Notes: generated from the sequence alone by a model not told the origin. A stretch of DNA of 37,680 bases from an uncultured Lysobacteraceae bacterium (GCA_946480825.1 CAMLLG010000037.1:1-37680), one strand, 5' to 3'; positions 1-8,381 are shown, counted from the first letter of the stretch. Numbers and translations: made by a program.

Positions 1-596
1 TCGGCCCGTTCCACGCCGGCGACCACATCTTCCGCGAGGGCGATCCCTTCGAGGCGATCGCCGCGGTCCGCGCCGGCACCGTGAAGACCTGCGTGGTCGA
101 TCGCGACGGCCGCGAGCATGTGCTCGGCTTTCATTTCCCGGGCGAGGTCATCGGCCTCGACGCCATCGATGGCGATCGCTATCCCTGCAACGCGGTCGCG
201 CTGGACACGGTGATGCTGTGCCGGTTCTCCTTTCCGCGGATCGCGGTGCTGGCCACGCGCATGCCGGGCATCCAGAAGCAGTTGTTCCGCCTGCTCAGCC
301 GCGACATCGGGCGCGCCGCGCTGCTCGCCGGCGACTGGTCGGCGGACCAGCGCATGGCCGCGTTCCTGATCGGGCTGTCGCGGCGCCTGTCCGAGCGCGG
401 TTTTTCCGCCACGCGCTTCCAGCTGACGATGGCGCGGACCGACATCGCCAATTTCCTGCGGCTCGCGCCGGAAACCGTCAGCCGCGTGCTGCGGCGTTTC
501 GAAGGCGACGGCCTGCTGCGGGTGGATCGCCGCGACATGGAACTGCTCGATCCGGATGCGTTGATGGCGCTGGCGGCGCCGGTGCTGCGCGAGTGA
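1..596 (+). CDS. FNR/Anr-type CRP-family transcriptional regulator (5' end outside window)
   Basis: This is the C-terminal part of a CRP/FNR-family regulator; the frame is open from base 3, so the start and any N-terminal cysteine cluster lie outside the window. The visible part begins in the cyclic-nucleotide-binding-like beta roll (GDHIFREGDPFEAI, then GFHFPGEVIGLDAI). It keeps a cysteine in MLCRFSF at the place of the fourth Fe-S ligand of E. coli FNR (C122). The C-terminal helix-turn-helix reads DIANFLRLAPETVSRVL and carries the E..SR residues that read the TTGAT/TTGAC half-site. These features favour an oxygen-sensing FNR/Anr protein over a cysteine-less Dnr. It lies upstream of norB in the same direction, separated by 340 bases, so it is probably a separate transcript. 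The target box occurs before norB and nirK; regulation by this protein is inference. Confidence 0.93.
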   Translation, partial: GPFHAGDHIFREGDPFEAIAAVRAGTVKTCVVDRDGREHVLGFHFPGEVIGLDAIDGDRYPCNAVALDTVMLCRFSFPRIAVLATRMPGIQKQLFRLLSRDIGRAALLAGDWSADQRMAAFLIGLSRRLSERGFSATRFQLTMARTDIANFLRLAPETVSRVLRRFEGDGLLRVDRRDMELLDPDALMALAAPVLRE

Positions 597-684
597 TGCG
601 CGCGCGCCGATAGCGGCATTCGGAACCCAAGGTATTCCGCTTTTTGCCTCGGCGGATCATCGGATTGACGGCATTCTCGATGCG

Positions 685-714
685 ACTGTCATCCCGAGCC
701 GCAGGCGAGGGACC
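685..714. repeat. Dispersed 30-base repeat, copy 1
   Basis: A 30-base segment running from CTGTCATCCCGAGCC to GCGAGGGACCT. It is almost identical to 18375-18404, with two differences (GCAGG/GAAGG and GACCT/GATCT). It contains an imperfect inverted repeat (TCCCGAGCC / GGCGAGGGA). It lies in the 340-base gap between the FNR-like gene and norB. Intergenic repeats of this form are common in GC-rich Xanthomonadales genomes. Confidence 0.7.
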
Positions 715-756
715 TGTTTGTGATCGATTCGAATCCATCTGTTGCGAAGGCTGACG

Positions 757-802
757 GAACGGCCTGCCGTTCGGCCTTGGTTTCGCTCGCTGCCGCGAGC
801 GA
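757..802. terminator. Two consecutive hairpins, possible terminator
   Basis: Two perfect short hairpins follow one another: GAACGGC-CT-GCCGTTC at 757-772 and TCGCTCGC-TGCC-GCGAGCGA at 783-802. The second is followed by GTCATTTTT on the plus strand. This could end transcription of the upstream regulator, although it lies about 190 bases past its stop codon. The rest of 597-866 holds only the dispersed repeat at 685-714. Confidence 0.4.
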
Positions 803-866
803 GTCATTTTTCACGAATAACACGCTCTAGAGGTCACAGCATCCCATCGCAGGCTTTCCGTCGCGC

Positions 867-880
867 TTGACCTGCGTCAT
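867..880 (+). promoter_or_regulatory. FNR/Anr-type box upstream of norB
   Basis: TTGACCTGCGTCAT matches the FNR/Anr/Dnr consensus TTGAT/C-N4-A/GTCAA with one mismatch at the last base. Its centre is about 63 bases before the norB ATG. A class II arrangement (box at -41.5) would put the transcript start near 915 and leave a leader of about 22 bases. The first 13 bases are identical to the box before nirK at 15319. Confidence 0.7.
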
Positions 881-936
881 CGACCCGCGATGCCGCCGCG
901 CGGACCATCTGTTCCACTTTCCGGAGGAGCAGATCC

Positions 937-3204
937 ATGTCCACCACGCGCAGACTATGGTTTGGTCTCGTCGCCCTGCTGATCGCCGGTTTCGGCACCC
1001 TGTTGTGGATGGGAGGCGAGATCTACCGACAGGCCCCGCCGATGCCCGAGGCCGTCGTCGTCGAAGACGGGACCACCGTGTTCACCCGCGCCGACATCGA
1101 ACAGGGCCGGCAGGTCTGGCAGAGCATCGGTGGCCAGCAGTTGGGCTCGATCTGGGGCCATGGCGCGCTGGTCGCGCCCGACTGGAGCGCCGACTGGCTG
1201 CATCGCGAAACCATGGCGTGGCTGGAGCTGCGCGCGCGCGCAGGCAGCGGCGAAGCCTATGCGACCCTGGGTGCCGGGGATCAGGCCAAACTGCAGGCCG
1301 AGCTGAAACCGTTGATCCGCGGCAACACCTGGGACGCGGCCACCGGCCGCATCGCGATCAGCGCGGAACGCGCGCAGGCCATCGCGCAGGTCGCGGCGCA
1401 CTACGACAGCCTGTTCTCGAACGACCCGGCCACGCACGCGCTGCGCGAAACCTATGCGATGCGCGAGAACACCGTGCCCGATGCGGCGCATCGGCGTTCG
1501 CTGACCGCATTCTTCTGGTGGACCAGCTGGGCCGCGGTCACCGACCGCCCGGACGCGACCATCAGCTACACCCAGAACTGGCCGTACGAGCCGTTGGTCG
1601 GCAACACCGCGACCTCGTCGAGTTTCCTGTGGACCGTGTTCAGCGTGCTCTTCATGATCGCCGGCATCGGTCTGCTCGGCTGGCATTACGCGGTGTGGCA
1701 CGGCAAGGAAGCGCCGGCGACGCCGCCCGCGACCGATCCGCTGCGCGCGCTGGTGCCGACCGCGTCGATGCGCGCGACCGCGAAGTATTTCTGGCTGGTG
1801 CTGGCGCTGTTCCTGGTGCAGATCCTGCTCGGTGCGACCACCGCGCACTATCAGGTCGAGGGACAGCAGGCCTACGGCGTCGCCATTTCCGAATTCCTGC
1901 CGTACTCGCTCACCCGCAGCTGGCATACGCAGTTGGCGGTGCTGTGGATCGCGGTCGCCTGGCTCGGCACCGGGCTGTACATCGGCCCGGCGGTGTCGGG
2001 GCACGAGCCGAAATTCCAGCGGCTCGGCGTGAACGTGTTGTTCGTCTGCCTGCTGACGATCGTGGTCGGCGCGTTCACAGGCCAGTGGTTGGCGGTGATG
2101 CAGAAACTCGGTCTCGCCGACAATTTCTGGTTCGGGCATCAGGGCTGGGAATACACCGATATCGGCCGCTTCTGGCAGTGGTTCCTGTTCATCGGTCTGT
2201 TGCTGTGGCTGTTCCTGGTCGGCCGCGCGCTGTGGCCGGCGCTGCGCCGCCGCGACGAAACCTCGTCGATCATCGGCCTGCTGTTCCTGTCCACCGTCGC
2301 CATCGGTCTGCTGTTCGGCGCCGGCCTGATGTGGAACGAGCACACGCACCTCTCGATGGTCGAATACTGGCGCTGGTGGGTGGTGCACCTGTGGGTCGAA
2401 GGGTTCTTCGAGGTGTTCGCCGCGGCGGTGATCAGTTTCCTATTCGTCAAGCTCGGCCTGATCCGCGGCAAGACCGCGACCATCAACGTGCTGTTCGCGA
2501 CCATCGTGTTCATGGCCGGCGGCATTCTCGGCACCTTCCATCATCTGTACTTTACCGGCACCACCACCGCGGTGATCGCGCTCGGCGCCAGTTTCTCGGC
2601 GCTGGAAGTGGTGCCGCTGGCGCTGATCGGGCTGGAAGCCTACGACACCTGGAAGCACGGCAGGGCCACGCCCTGGATGCAGCGCTATCGCTGGCCGATC
2701 CTGTTCTTCCTCGCGGTGAGTTTCTGGAACCTCGTCGGCGCGGGCCTGTTCGGTTTCCTGATCAACACGCCGCTGGCGCTGTACTACATGCAGGGCCTGA
2801 ACCTCACGCCGCTGCACGGCCACACCGCGCTGTTCGGCGTGTACGGCATGCTCGGCATCGGTCTGCTGCTGTTCTGCGTGCGCGGTCTCAAGCCGGAAGC
2901 GGTCTGGAACGAACGCATGCTGTCGGCCTCGTTCTGGACGCTCAACGTCGGCCTGTCGCTGATGGCGCTGTTGACCCTGTTGCCGATGGGCCTGCTGCAA
3001 TTGCAGGCGGCGCTGGAGCACGGCTACTGGTACGCGCGTTCCGCCGAATTCATGGGCAAGCCCATCTTCGACCTGCTGGTGTGGATGCGGGTGCCGGGCG
3101 ACACCATTTTCAGCGTCGGCGCGGTGCTGGTGACGGTGTTCGTGTTCCGGCTGTGGTTGGCGCCGAAGCGCGAAGCGGCGCTGCCCGAAGGATCGTCGGC
3201 ATGA
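937..3204 (+). CDS. norB: Quinol-dependent nitric oxide reductase (qNor)
   Basis: This 755-residue inner-membrane enzyme reduces two NO to N2O with electrons taken from quinol. The length fits the single-subunit qNor type (about 750-760 residues), not the roughly 460-residue cNorB that needs NorC. One N-terminal membrane helix is followed by a periplasmic domain with no CxxCH haem motif, then about 12 helices of the haem-copper oxidase fold. Visible candidate metal ligands are H330 (WHTQLAVLW), H484 with E488 (HLWVEGFFEVF, which also carries the NOR-specific glutamates), H535-H536 (HHLYFTG) and H627/H629 (HGHTALFG). The start has a strong ribosome site, GGAGGAG, 8 bases upstream. An FNR-type box precedes it, and nnrS and sirB2 follow in the same direction. 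Some authors call this type norZ. Confidence 0.97.
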   Translation: MSTTRRLWFGLVALLIAGFGTLLWMGGEIYRQAPPMPEAVVVEDGTTVFTRADIEQGRQVWQSIGGQQLGSIWGHGALVAPDWSADWLHRETMAWLELRARAGSGEAYATLGAGDQAKLQAELKPLIRGNTWDAATGRIAISAERAQAIAQVAAHYDSLFSNDPATHALRETYAMRENTVPDAAHRRSLTAFFWWTSWAAVTDRPDATISYTQNWPYEPLVGNTATSSSFLWTVFSVLFMIAGIGLLGWHYAVWHGKEAPATPPATDPLRALVPTASMRATAKYFWLVLALFLVQILLGATTAHYQVEGQQAYGVAISEFLPYSLTRSWHTQLAVLWIAVAWLGTGLYIGPAVSGHEPKFQRLGVNVLFVCLLTIVVGAFTGQWLAVMQKLGLADNFWFGHQGWEYTDIGRFWQWFLFIGLLLWLFLVGRALWPALRRRDETSSIIGLLFLSTVAIGLLFGAGLMWNEHTHLSMVEYWRWWVVHLWVEGFFEVFAAAVISFLFVKLGLIRGKTATINVLFATIVFMAGGILGTFHHLYFTGTTTAVIALGASFSALEVVPLALIGLEAYDTWKHGRATPWMQRYRWPILFFLAVSFWNLVGAGLFGFLINTPLALYYMQGLNLTPLHGHTALFGVYGMLGIGLLLFCVRGLKPEAVWNERMLSASFWTLNVGLSLMALLTLLPMGLLQLQAALEHGYWYARSAEFMGKPIFDLLVWMRVPGDTIFSVGAVLVTVFVFRLWLAPKREAALPEGSSA

Positions 3205-3256
3205 GGTGTCGGCGGGCGGCGTACGCGTCGCCCGTCGATCGTCCGGAGGACGCACG

Positions 3257-4477
3257 ATGAACGCCATTCCCCTCGCCGCACGGTTGCCGCTGTTCGCCAC
3301 GCCGCACCGGCTGCTGTTCTTCGTCGGTGCGGCCAACGTGCTGCTGGCGATGCTGTGGTGGACGCTGTACCTGATCGGCCTGCGCTGGCCCGCGTTCGCC
3401 CTGCCGGCGCAGGCGTCGGTGCCGCCGGGCTGGCTGCATGCGGCGTTGATGCAGTACCAGATGCTGGCCAGCTTCGTGTTCGGCTTCCTGCTCACGGTGT
3501 TTCCGCGCTGGATGGGGCTGCCCGAGTTGCCGCGCTGGCGTTACGTGCCGGTCGGCCTGGGGTTGTTCGGCGGACAACTGGCGACGTTGTCGGGTGCGTT
3601 CGGCGCGCCGGCCGCGCTGCAGGTGGGCGGTCTGATGACGCTCGCCGGCTGGCTCGCCGGCATGTCCGCGCTGTGGTCGCTGCTGTGGCGCGATCCGGGC
3701 ACGACCTGGCATGCGCGCGGCTGTTTCGCCGCGCTGGTGTGCGGGCTCGTGGGCTTCTGCTGTTGGCTCGTGTTCCTGTTCGGCGGCTCGCCGCGGTGGG
3801 CGTTCTGCGCGATCAAGCTCGGCGGTTTCGGCTTCCTGTTCCCGATGTATTTCACCGTCGCGCATCGCATGTTCCCGTTCTTCGCTCAGAGCGCGATGTC
3901 CGGTTATCGCCCGTGGCGTCCGCTGTGGCTGTTGGCCGCGTTGTGGCTGCTGGCGTTCGCGCATCTGGCCCTGGAGCTGATGCATGCGTATCGCTGGCTG
4001 TGGATCGCCGATGGGCCGATGTCGGCGCTGTCGCTGTGGATGCTGTGGCGCTGGTGGCCGCGCGGGACGCAGCCGCCGCTGCTGCGCGCGCTGTTCCTCG
4101 GTCTGGCGTGGCTGCCGGTCGCGTTCGCGCTGTATCTCGCGCAGAGCGCGATCTATGCGCTGCTCGGGGTCTATACGCTCGGTCGCGCGCCCGCGCACGC
4201 GCTGTTCGTGGGATTCTTCGGCAGCGTGCTGATCGCGATGGTGACCCGCGTCAGTCAGGGCCATTCCGGTCGCCCGCTGGTGATGCCGCCGGTGGCGCGT
4301 TATGCGTTCGTCGCGATCCAGTGCGTCGCGGCGCTGCGGGTCGCCGCCGAACTCGCGCCGGACGGCGGCGCGTGGCAGGCGGTCGCTGCCGCCGCATGGC
4401 TGATCGCGCTGACGCCCTGGGCGCTGCGTATCGGGCGTATCGTGGCCACACCCCGCATCGACGGCAAGACCGGCTGA
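3257..4477 (+). CDS. nnrS: NnrS family membrane protein
   Basis: This 406-residue, highly hydrophobic protein with about 12 predicted membrane helices has the typical NnrS opening (LFATPHRLLFFVGAANVLLAMLWWTLYL). It also has the conserved histidine-bearing segments MQYQMLASFVFGFLLTVFPRW and YFTVAHRMFPFF. NnrS is a haem- and copper-containing membrane protein linked to protection from NO and nitrosative stress during denitrification; its exact reaction is not settled. The start is set at the ATG at 3257, preceded by CGGAGGA. An upstream in-frame start at 3206 would overlap the end of norB and lacks such a site. It lies 52 bases after norB and is probably co-transcribed with it. Confidence 0.93.
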   Translation: MNAIPLAARLPLFATPHRLLFFVGAANVLLAMLWWTLYLIGLRWPAFALPAQASVPPGWLHAALMQYQMLASFVFGFLLTVFPRWMGLPELPRWRYVPVGLGLFGGQLATLSGAFGAPAALQVGGLMTLAGWLAGMSALWSLLWRDPGTTWHARGCFAALVCGLVGFCCWLVFLFGGSPRWAFCAIKLGGFGFLFPMYFTVAHRMFPFFAQSAMSGYRPWRPLWLLAALWLLAFAHLALELMHAYRWLWIADGPMSALSLWMLWRWWPRGTQPPLLRALFLGLAWLPVAFALYLAQSAIYALLGVYTLGRAPAHALFVGFFGSVLIAMVTRVSQGHSGRPLVMPPVARYAFVAIQCVAALRVAAELAPDGGAWQAVAAAAWLIALTPWALRIGRIVATPRIDGKTG

Positions 4478-4530
4478 GATGATCGAACTGAGACAATCGA
4501 GCTGAAATGATCGAGTTGAGATGATCGAGT
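4475..4530 (+). repeat. Four tandem 14-base repeats carrying the sirB2 start codon
   Basis: Four consecutive 14-base units, TGAGATGATCGAAC, TGAGACAATCGAGC, TGAAATGATCGAGT and TGAGATGATCGAGT, begin on the nnrS stop codon (TGA 4475-4477). They end inside the first codons of the SirB2-family gene. Three units contain an ATG. Those at 4479 and 4507 open very short frames (MIELRQSS and MIELR). The second of these ends on a TGA that overlaps the real ATG at 4521. Confidence 0.9.
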
Positions 4531-4922
4531 TCTATCCGCAGATCAAACACGTCCACGTCGGCTGCGTGATGCTCAGCGGCCTGCTGTTCGCGCTGCGCGG
4601 CGCCGGCGTGCTGGCCGGCGCGCGCTGGCCGATGGCGCTGCCGGTGCGCGTACTCAGCTACGCCATCGACACCACGCTGCTCACCGCCGCGCTGATGCTG
4701 TTCACGATCCTGCCCGGCGGCGTCTTCGCCAACGGCTGGCTGACGCTGAAGATCGCGCTGCTGCTGGTCTACATCGTGCTGGGCAGCTTCGCACTGAAAC
4801 GCGGCCGCAACCGCGGTGCGAAGGCGGCGTATTTCGCCGCCGCCCTCGCGATCTACGCGTTCATGTACACGATCGCGCGGACGCACGACCCGCTGGGCGC
4901 ATTGCGTCCGCTGTTCGGATGA
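4521..4922 (+). CDS. SirB2 family membrane protein
   Basis: This 133-residue protein with four predicted membrane helices matches the SirB2 family (YPQIKHVHVGCVMLSGLLFALRG at the start, SYAIDTTLLTAALML, GWLTLKIALLLVYIVLGSFALKRG). The two histidines of KHVHV in the first helix are typical. No biochemical role is established for the family; it often lies near NnrS, haem-copper oxidases and denitrification genes, as here. The start codon is the last ATG of a 14-base tandem repeat, and the only ribosome-site-like sequence is the GAG of the repeat itself. Translation may therefore depend on re-initiation after nnrS. It converges on copB, with only four bases between the two stop codons. Confidence 0.85.
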   Translation: MIEFYPQIKHVHVGCVMLSGLLFALRGAGVLAGARWPMALPVRVLSYAIDTTLLTAALMLFTILPGGVFANGWLTLKIALLLVYIVLGSFALKRGRNRGAKAAYFAAALAIYAFMYTIARTHDPLGALRPLFG

Positions 4923-4926
4923 CCGC

Positions 4927-5964
4927 TCAGAACCAGAACCGCACGCCGGCCACGATTCGCGTCTCCCGCACGGCCTCGCCGTCGTCGCGACGCAGGTCGG
5001 TGGTGTCGCCGAAGCTGCGTTCGTGGACGACGCCGACGTAAGGCGCGATCCGGCGCGTGATTTCGTAGCGCAGTCGCACCGCGGCCTCGACCGTGGACAG
5101 ACCGGCGCCGATGCCGCGTGCGCGGTCGTCGCGCGCGTGCCATTCGGCTTCGATCAATGGCTGCAGGATCAGCCGGTTGGTCAACAGCACGTCGTATTCG
5201 GCTTCGACCTGCGCGGACAGCCGGCCGGTGGCGTCGAGATAGCCGGTGGCTTCGACCTCGAACTTGTAAGGCGCCACGCCCATCACGCCGAGCGCCGCCG
5301 CGGTGCGCGTCGGTCCGGGTCGCGTCTCGTGGCGCACGCCCGCGACGACATCCCACCAGCGTGCGAGCGGCCGGCCGTAGAGCAGTTCGATGTCGGCCTG
5401 CGCGGTGTGCCCGTCCTCGCGTTCGCCTTCGCTGCGCAGCCACAGCTTGTGCATGTCGGTGCCGAGCCAGCCCTGCGCTTCCCAGGCCTGTCCGCCGCCG
5501 CGATCGTTCCAGGCTTCGAGGCGATCGAACAACAACGTGCCGATCACGTGATCGCCGTGAATGTGTCCGTGCGCCGGCGGTTTGGCCGCCGCGCGATCGG
5601 CGTCGGTCAGCGGCGGGATCGGCGTGCGCGGTGTCTGCGCGGCATCGGTCCTGTGCTCGGCATGATTCATCGCGGCATGATCCACAGTGGCATGATCCAC
5701 AGTGGCATGGTCCACAGTGGCATGGTCCACAGTGGCATGGTCCATCTTGCCGTGGTCCATGCTGCCGTGATCCATGCCGTCGTGGTTCATGTCGCCATGA
5801 TTCATGGCCGAATGATCCATGGTGGAATGATCCACGCGTTCCGTGGTCTTCGGCGCGGGTTCCGGCGCGGGCGTGTCGTGCCGGTGCTGTTGGGCCTGCG
5901 CGTTCGTCGCGACGAGCGCGAGCGCTGCGGCGAGGGTGGCGATGCGAGGGCGCATGGCGTTCAT
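4927..5964 (-). CDS. copB: Copper resistance protein B (outer-membrane CopB)
   Basis: This 345-residue protein has an N-terminal signal peptide (IATLAAALALVATNAQA). A Met/Asp/His-rich linker at about residues 43-100 (MDH, MNH and DHATV units) presumably binds copper. The PF05275 CopB beta-barrel domain follows from about HGDHVIGTLLFDRLEAW to the terminal aromatic VAGVRFWF, as usual for outer-membrane barrels. CopB acts with the periplasmic oxidase CopA in Cu sequestration. The start ATG overlaps the stop of the CopA oxidase gene in an ATGA (5961-5964), so the two are translationally coupled. The DHATV part is encoded by a 15-base tandem repeat and may vary in copy number between strains. Confidence 0.95.
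   Translation of the reverse strand: MNAMRPRIATLAAALALVATNAQAQQHRHDTPAPEPAPKTTERVDHSTMDHSAMNHGDMNHDGMDHGSMDHGKMDHATVDHATVDHATVDHATVDHAAMNHAEHRTDAAQTPRTPIPPLTDADRAAAKPPAHGHIHGDHVIGTLLFDRLEAWNDRGGGQAWEAQGWLGTDMHKLWLRSEGEREDGHTAQADIELLYGRPLARWWDVVAGVRHETRPGPTRTAAALGVMGVAPYKFEVEATGYLDATGRLSAQVEAEYDVLLTNRLILQPLIEAEWHARDDRARGIGAGLSTVEAAVRLRYEITRRIAPYVGVVHERSFGDTTDLRRDDGEAVRETRIVAGVRFWF
5676..5735 (-). repeat. 15-base tandem repeat inside copB (four units)
   Basis: Four 15-base units, two of CATGATCCACAGTGG and two of CATGGTCCACAGTGG on the plus strand, encode four successive DHATV pentapeptides in CopB. Looser relatives continue to about 5830 as MDHGS, MDHGK and MNHGD units. The unit length keeps the frame, so slippage would change only the number of copper-binding repeats. 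Confidence 0.9.
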
Positions 5965-7796
5965 GCCTCCACCTGCACTTCGCGCATCATCCCCGCTTCC
6001 ATGTGATAGAGCAGATGGCAGTGGTAGGCCCAGTGGCCGAGCGCGTCGGCCCGCACGCGATAACCGCGTTTCGTGCCCGGCGGCATGTCGACGGTGTGCT
6101 TGCGCACCAGGAACTCGCCGCGTTCGTCCTCCAGATCGCTCCACATCCCGTGCAGATGAATCGGGTGGGTCATCATCGTGTCGTTGACCAGCACGATGCG
6201 CATGCGCTCGCCGTAGTTCAGCCGCAGCGGTTCGGCGGATGCGAACGGCTGGCCGTCGAACGACCACGCGAAGCGCTCCATGTGCCCGGTGAGATGCAGT
6301 TCGACCGTGCGCCCGGGGTCGCGGCCGTCCGGATCCTCGAACAGGCTGCGCAGCATCGAATAGCTGAGGACCCTGCGGCCGTTGTCGCGCAGGCCGATGC
6401 CGGGATCGTCCAGCTTCGGCGCCGGCGCCATGGTCTGCATGTCGACCAGCGGGCTGCCGTGTTCGCTGGCGGGATGCGCCTGCATCGAGTCCTGCATGGA
6501 ATGCTGCATCGAACCGTGCATCGAACCATGCATGTTGGCGCCGCAACCGCCTTCCATGCCTTTCGTCGATGCGTGTTTCGTCGACGACATGTCGTGGCCG
6601 CCGTGGTCCATGCCGCCATGCTTGATGCCTGCATGGCCCATGCCCCCATGACCCATGTCGTCCATCGTCAGGATCGGGCGCGCGTCGACCTTCGGCACCG
6701 GCGCGCGCAGGCCTTCGCGCACCGCCAGCGTGCCGCTGACGTATCCGGTGCGGCCGATGTCCTGCGCGAAGATCGTGAAGGCGTCCTGCCCGGCGGGTTC
6801 AACGATCACGTCGAAGGTCTCCGCGGGCGCGATCCGGAATTCGTCGACGCTGACCGGATGCACGTTCTGGCCGTCGGCCGCGACCACCGTCAGCTTCAGG
6901 CCGGGAATGCGCACGTCGAAATGGGTCATGGCCGCACCGTTGATGAAACGCAGCCGCACTTTTTCGCCGGGCGCGAACAGCCCGGTCCAGTTGCCCAGCG
7001 AAGTCGTGCCGTTGATCAGGTAGGTGTAGGTGTGCGCGTTGACGTCGGACAGATCGGTCGGCGTCATCCGCATTTCGCCCCAGAGTTTGCGGTCTTCCAG
7101 CGTGGCCGCGAGGCCGTCGCGCTTCGCGTCGCGCAGGAAATCGCCGACCGTGCGCTTGGCGTAGTTGTCGTGGCCCGGCATTTTCTTCAGCCGCGCGTAC
7201 AGATCGGCCGGTGCGAGATCGGTCCAGTCGCTGAGCAGCACGACATGGTCGCGCTGGTAGTCGAACGGTTCGGGCTCGGCGGCATCGACGATCAGCGCGC
7301 CGTACAGCCCGGCCTGTTCCTGAAACCCGGAATGGCTGTGATACCAGTAGGTGCCGGATTGGCGCAGGTCGAAACGATAGCGATAGGTTTCGCCCGGCCC
7401 GATGCCGTCGAAACTCATGCCCGGCACGCCGTCCATGTTCGCCGGCAGCAGAATGCCGTGCCAGTGGATCGAGGTCTGGCGGCCGTGGATCGACCCCGGC
7501 CGCAGCGCGTTGCGCACGCGCAGTTCGACCGTGGTGCCTTCGCGCCAGCGCAGCGTCGGCGCCGGCACCGAACCGTTCACCGCCACGCCCGGGCGGACGC
7601 GGCCGGTGAAGTTCACCGGCAGTTCGTCGATGACGAGATCGAAATCGGTGCCGGTCAACACCGGCACGCGCGGCGTCGCCAGACCCGAATGCGGCCAGCC
7701 GAACGCGGCCAGCGCGCCGCCCGCGGCGAGGCCCTGGACGAAACGGCGACGAGAGAGGTCGCCCGAAAAGGAAGGGCGTGAGGAAGAGGAAGACAT
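5961..7796 (-). CDS. copA: Multicopper oxidase CopA (PcoA family), Tat-exported
   Basis: This 611-residue periplasmic multicopper oxidase oxidises Cu(I) to Cu(II) and stores copper. It begins with a twin-arginine signal (SRRRFVQG, residues 15-22, then a hydrophobic stretch). All four copper motifs are visible: HWHG at 111-114, WYHSHSGFQ, HPIHLHGMW, and HCHLLYHMEAGM at 592-603 with the type 1 Cys593, His598 and axial Met. A Met/His-rich insert (MGHGGMGHAG to MHGSMHGSMQHSM) lies before the C-terminal cupredoxin domain and resembles that of Pseudomonas and Xanthomonas CopA. The start at 7796 is preceded by GGAGC and sets the Tat motif at the usual depth. It overlaps copB by ATGA. It is not related to the P-type ATPase that is also called CopA. 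Confidence 0.96.
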   Translation of the reverse strand: MSSSSSRPSFSGDLSRRRFVQGLAAGGALAAFGWPHSGLATPRVPVLTGTDFDLVIDELPVNFTGRVRPGVAVNGSVPAPTLRWREGTTVELRVRNALRPGSIHGRQTSIHWHGILLPANMDGVPGMSFDGIGPGETYRYRFDLRQSGTYWYHSHSGFQEQAGLYGALIVDAAEPEPFDYQRDHVVLLSDWTDLAPADLYARLKKMPGHDNYAKRTVGDFLRDAKRDGLAATLEDRKLWGEMRMTPTDLSDVNAHTYTYLINGTTSLGNWTGLFAPGEKVRLRFINGAAMTHFDVRIPGLKLTVVAADGQNVHPVSVDEFRIAPAETFDVIVEPAGQDAFTIFAQDIGRTGYVSGTLAVREGLRAPVPKVDARPILTMDDMGHGGMGHAGIKHGGMDHGGHDMSSTKHASTKGMEGGCGANMHGSMHGSMQHSMQDSMQAHPASEHGSPLVDMQTMAPAPKLDDPGIGLRDNGRRVLSYSMLRSLFEDPDGRDPGRTVELHLTGHMERFAWSFDGQPFASAEPLRLNYGERMRIVLVNDTMMTHPIHLHGMWSDLEDERGEFLVRKHTVDMPPGTKRGYRVRADALGHWAYHCHLLYHMEAGMMREVQVEA

Positions 7797-7883
7797 CGCA
7801 ATGCTCCACGACCGCGATGCGCGCAGGCGCGATGCGGTCGGATCGAACGGAACGGAACGCGCGCGGCGCGCGCGACGAAGATT

Positions 7884-7899
7884 GCGCCCGGTGGGGCGC
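7884..7899 (-). terminator. GC hairpin between copL and copA
   Basis: A perfect hairpin, GCGCCC-GGTG-GGGCGC, lies in the 110-base gap between the copL stop and the start of the oxidase gene copA. It lacks a T-run, so it may be a processing or attenuation site rather than a full terminator. Its function is unknown. Confidence 0.4.
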
Positions 7900-7906
7900 G
7901 GCGCGT

Positions 7907-8341
7907 TCAGGCGATGGGAGGTCGGATCGGATGCGGCAGCGACGGTGTCGCGTGCGATTCGAATGGAATGCGCGCATCGGCGATGCGCATGCCGGCAGGC
8001 AGGGCGAGCGCGGGCGGCATCAGCGCGGCGAAGCCATGGCTCGCGCAGGCGCAACTGCAGGCGTCGTCGCAACCCGCATCGCCGTCGCTGTTCGCGTCGT
8101 CGGCCGGCATCTCGTGATGCATGACGGTATCCGCCTCATGCGCCATCGCCATCATCTCGGCGCAATGCGCCTCGGCGACGGCCTGCGTCGCGGCCGGTGC
8201 ATGCGCCATGGCCGAAACATCGGCGCCGGCCTTGCCCGCATGCCCGCAGACCCCGCGTGCCGACGCCATCGCCGCACCGACCCCGTTCGCCACCAGGGCG
8301 AAGCAGAGCAGGGCATGCAGCAGGAGCGGAAGCGGGCGCAT
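7907..8341 (-). CDS. copL: CopL family metal-binding regulatory protein
   Basis: This 144-residue protein starts with a signal-peptide-like segment (LPLLLHALLCFALVANGVGAAMASA). It is rich in His, Met and Cys: HCAEMMAMAHEADTVMHHEM, then CDDACSCACASHGF. This pattern and its place before copAB match CopL of Xanthomonas, which is reported to be needed for copper-inducible copAB expression. How it acts is not clear from sequence; a periplasmic copper-binding role is a reasonable inference. It lies 40 bases after copZ and 110 before copA, all on the minus strand, so copZ-copL-copA-copB can form one transcript from the CueR-type promoter at 8627-8657. Confidence 0.85.
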   Translation of the reverse strand: MRPLPLLLHALLCFALVANGVGAAMASARGVCGHAGKAGADVSAMAHAPAATQAVAEAHCAEMMAMAHEADTVMHHEMPADDANSDGDAGCDDACSCACASHGFAALMPPALALPAGMRIADARIPFESHATPSLPHPIRPPIA

Positions 8342-8381
8342 GGCGGCAGTGTACTCCGGGGTCCGGGGTCGCTGAAGCGGT

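Noticed and set aside
955..2388. 477-codon open frame opposite norB
   Set aside because: It lies wholly over the clear qNor gene and its translation is low-complexity Arg/Gln/His-rich, as expected for the reverse strand of GC-rich coding DNA.
5118..7781. 887-codon open frame on the plus strand opposite copB/copA
   Set aside because: It is antisense to two well-supported copper genes, has no recognisable domain and an Arg-rich composition; its length is a product of high G+C.
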